A stretch of DNA of 64,000 nucleotides, from positions 2,048,501-2,112,500 of the forward strand of contig NC_088309.1 of NCBI RefSeq assembly GCF_910592395.1. The letters are read 5' to 3'. The notes beneath the pieces were generated by a model that did not search any database, had not been told where the DNA came from, and worked only from the letters and a program-made list of their open reading frames with translations. The position numbers and the translations under genes are program-made. How positions within the stretch are numbered: position 1 is the first letter of the stretch; every line of letters begins with the position of its first letter. Below, piece by piece: positions 63,094-64,000 of the stretch. The stretch is from Lineus longissimus (Eukaryota > Nemertea > Pilidiophora > Heteronemertea > Lineidae).

Positions 63094-64000
63094 CTTGAAC
63101 ACTTCAGGTCACATGATCTGGTTCGTTCGGCGAATCAATCGCGACGGCTCCTGAACGATTTTGCTGTATCAACCAGCTGCTGTAAAGTCGACTATGTCCT
63201 GTCCATCCAACGGGCTGTCTCGTGGCCTCGTGGCCAAGTTAGGCGCCGGGGTTATTTAGACGATCACCAAAGATCACATCATATAATTGCTTGTACTCTA
63301 ATTTCCTACAACGGCGAAGACAATGTCATTGTCGTCGTACTACAGACGGCCGGGAGTGCAGGATAGATTCTCACGGTCGGCGAATTACTGCACACACCCG
63401 GTCACACCCCTACGCATATGTCATGACCAATGTATCAAGGATCCCCGGGCGATCTTTATGACCAATTCGTCCCAGGTGAGCATACGGTCCACGGACCATT
63501 TACCAGTTTACGCACTGAACTTCCAGCAGTATTGCCCCCGTTACCTTCACCCATACGCGCGTTTGACTGTAAAGCTTAATGATATCAATATATTGAGGGT
63601 CAAGATGCCGGCGCACTGGCACGTGCCAACCATCGTCAGCTGCCAAAGTGATGTAAACATAACAAATAAGGTGATCCTGTTCAGGGCCATATTTCTGTGC
63701 AGCAACCTAGAAAGTTTTTTTACAGGTTAGGTTCTGCTATTAAATTTAACCTACTTTCATTTCAGCTTCTTTGTGAGAGTTCACTTCAGCTGCACTGGCG
63801 CTGAAAGCGAGCAGCCCTGTGCCACTCATCAAAGCAGCAGCAACGGTTCCAATTGGTGTTCAAATTGGTGTACTGTAGGACATGGAGGATGTGCTCAGAT
63901 GTGATAACATAGCCGGGTTTAGCATCATGTCTAGCCAATATTCAAATCGTGCCTAAGGACGGCGGTGGATGGCATCATTCGACCAAAATGGTGTGTTTAC
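63094..64000. other. ANKFY1 upstream flank, no supported gene
   Basis: An M-box-like TCACATGA lies at 63109-63116, 16 bases before the ANKFY1 start codon. On the + strand a frame from 63323 (MSLSSYYRRPG...) reaches a good donor (cccag|gtgagc) at 63475. On the minus strand 63872-63755 has exon-like borders around an internal ATG at 63829 (MSGTGLLAFSASAAEVN...). Neither can be joined to another exon here or assigned to a family. Confidence 0.3.

Noticed and set aside
63755-63872. Minus-strand exon-like segment with an internal ATG, considered as an alternative ANKFY1 first exon
   Set aside because: It ends in phase 0, but ANKFY1 exon 2 needs one base of a split codon, so it cannot be joined in frame.

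Overview
The window is animal nuclear DNA: spliceosomal introns with GT-AG borders, long introns, tandem repeats, two Pol III tRNA genes and four recognisable protein-coding genes. Encoded proteins are bilaterian orthologues. The Lhx1/5 C-terminus, the many tacatgta and gtaggcctac words and the repeat content suggest a marine invertebrate, probably a spiralian (mollusc, brachiopod or similar). That assignment is inference.

Layout. (1) 1-32190, + strand: the 3' two thirds of a LIM-homeobox gene of the Lhx1/5 (Lim1) group. Four coding exons are present (5787-6280, 15960-16140, 24699-24818, 29899-30086), separated by introns of about 9.7, 8.6 and 5.1 kb. The LIM-domain exons lie upstream of the window. 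The introns hold clusters of homeodomain-type sites, a DR1 nuclear-receptor element, small diverged repeats and an antisense intron-containing tRNA-Tyr gene. (2) 32190-39000: intergenic DNA with a 2.3 kb degenerate minisatellite, part of it inverted. (3) 39421-42749, - strand: an eight-exon NFATC2IP/NIP45 (Rad60/Esc2 family) gene with two SUMO-like domains. (4) 43113-45142, + strand: a five-exon UBE2G1-type ubiquitin-conjugating enzyme, head to head with NFATC2IP across 363 bp that contain a perfect palindromic NRF1 site. (5) 45143-52075: long 3' region, an ~258-bp higher-order minisatellite with an inner 82-bp array, and two unrecognised ORF candidates. (6) 52076-63093, - strand: a complete 21-exon ANKFY1 (Rabankyrin-5) gene encoding BTB, ankyrin repeats and FYVE, with a same-strand tRNA-Thr gene in one intron and a candidate 39-nt cassette exon. 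(7) 63094-64000: upstream flank with no supported gene.

Exon phases were checked through all four genes and agree throughout. They give 327 residues (partial Lhx1/5), 432 (NFATC2IP), 185 (UBE2G1) and 1161 (ANKFY1), close to the human lengths I recall for the three complete genes.

The genes do not form an operon or a single system. Lhx1/5 is a developmental transcription factor. NFATC2IP and UBE2G1 are SUMO- and ubiquitin-pathway genes that probably share a promoter. ANKFY1 is a Rab5 effector on endosomes. UBE2G1 and ANKFY1 are also neighbours on human 17p13.2, so this pair looks like conserved microsynteny. I found no convincing wholly new system. The most interesting items are the shared SUMO/ubiquitin promoter, the UBE2G1 loop insertion, the ANKFY1 microexon, the intronic homeodomain-site clusters, the intronic tRNAs and a small intronless ORF with its own poly(A) signal.
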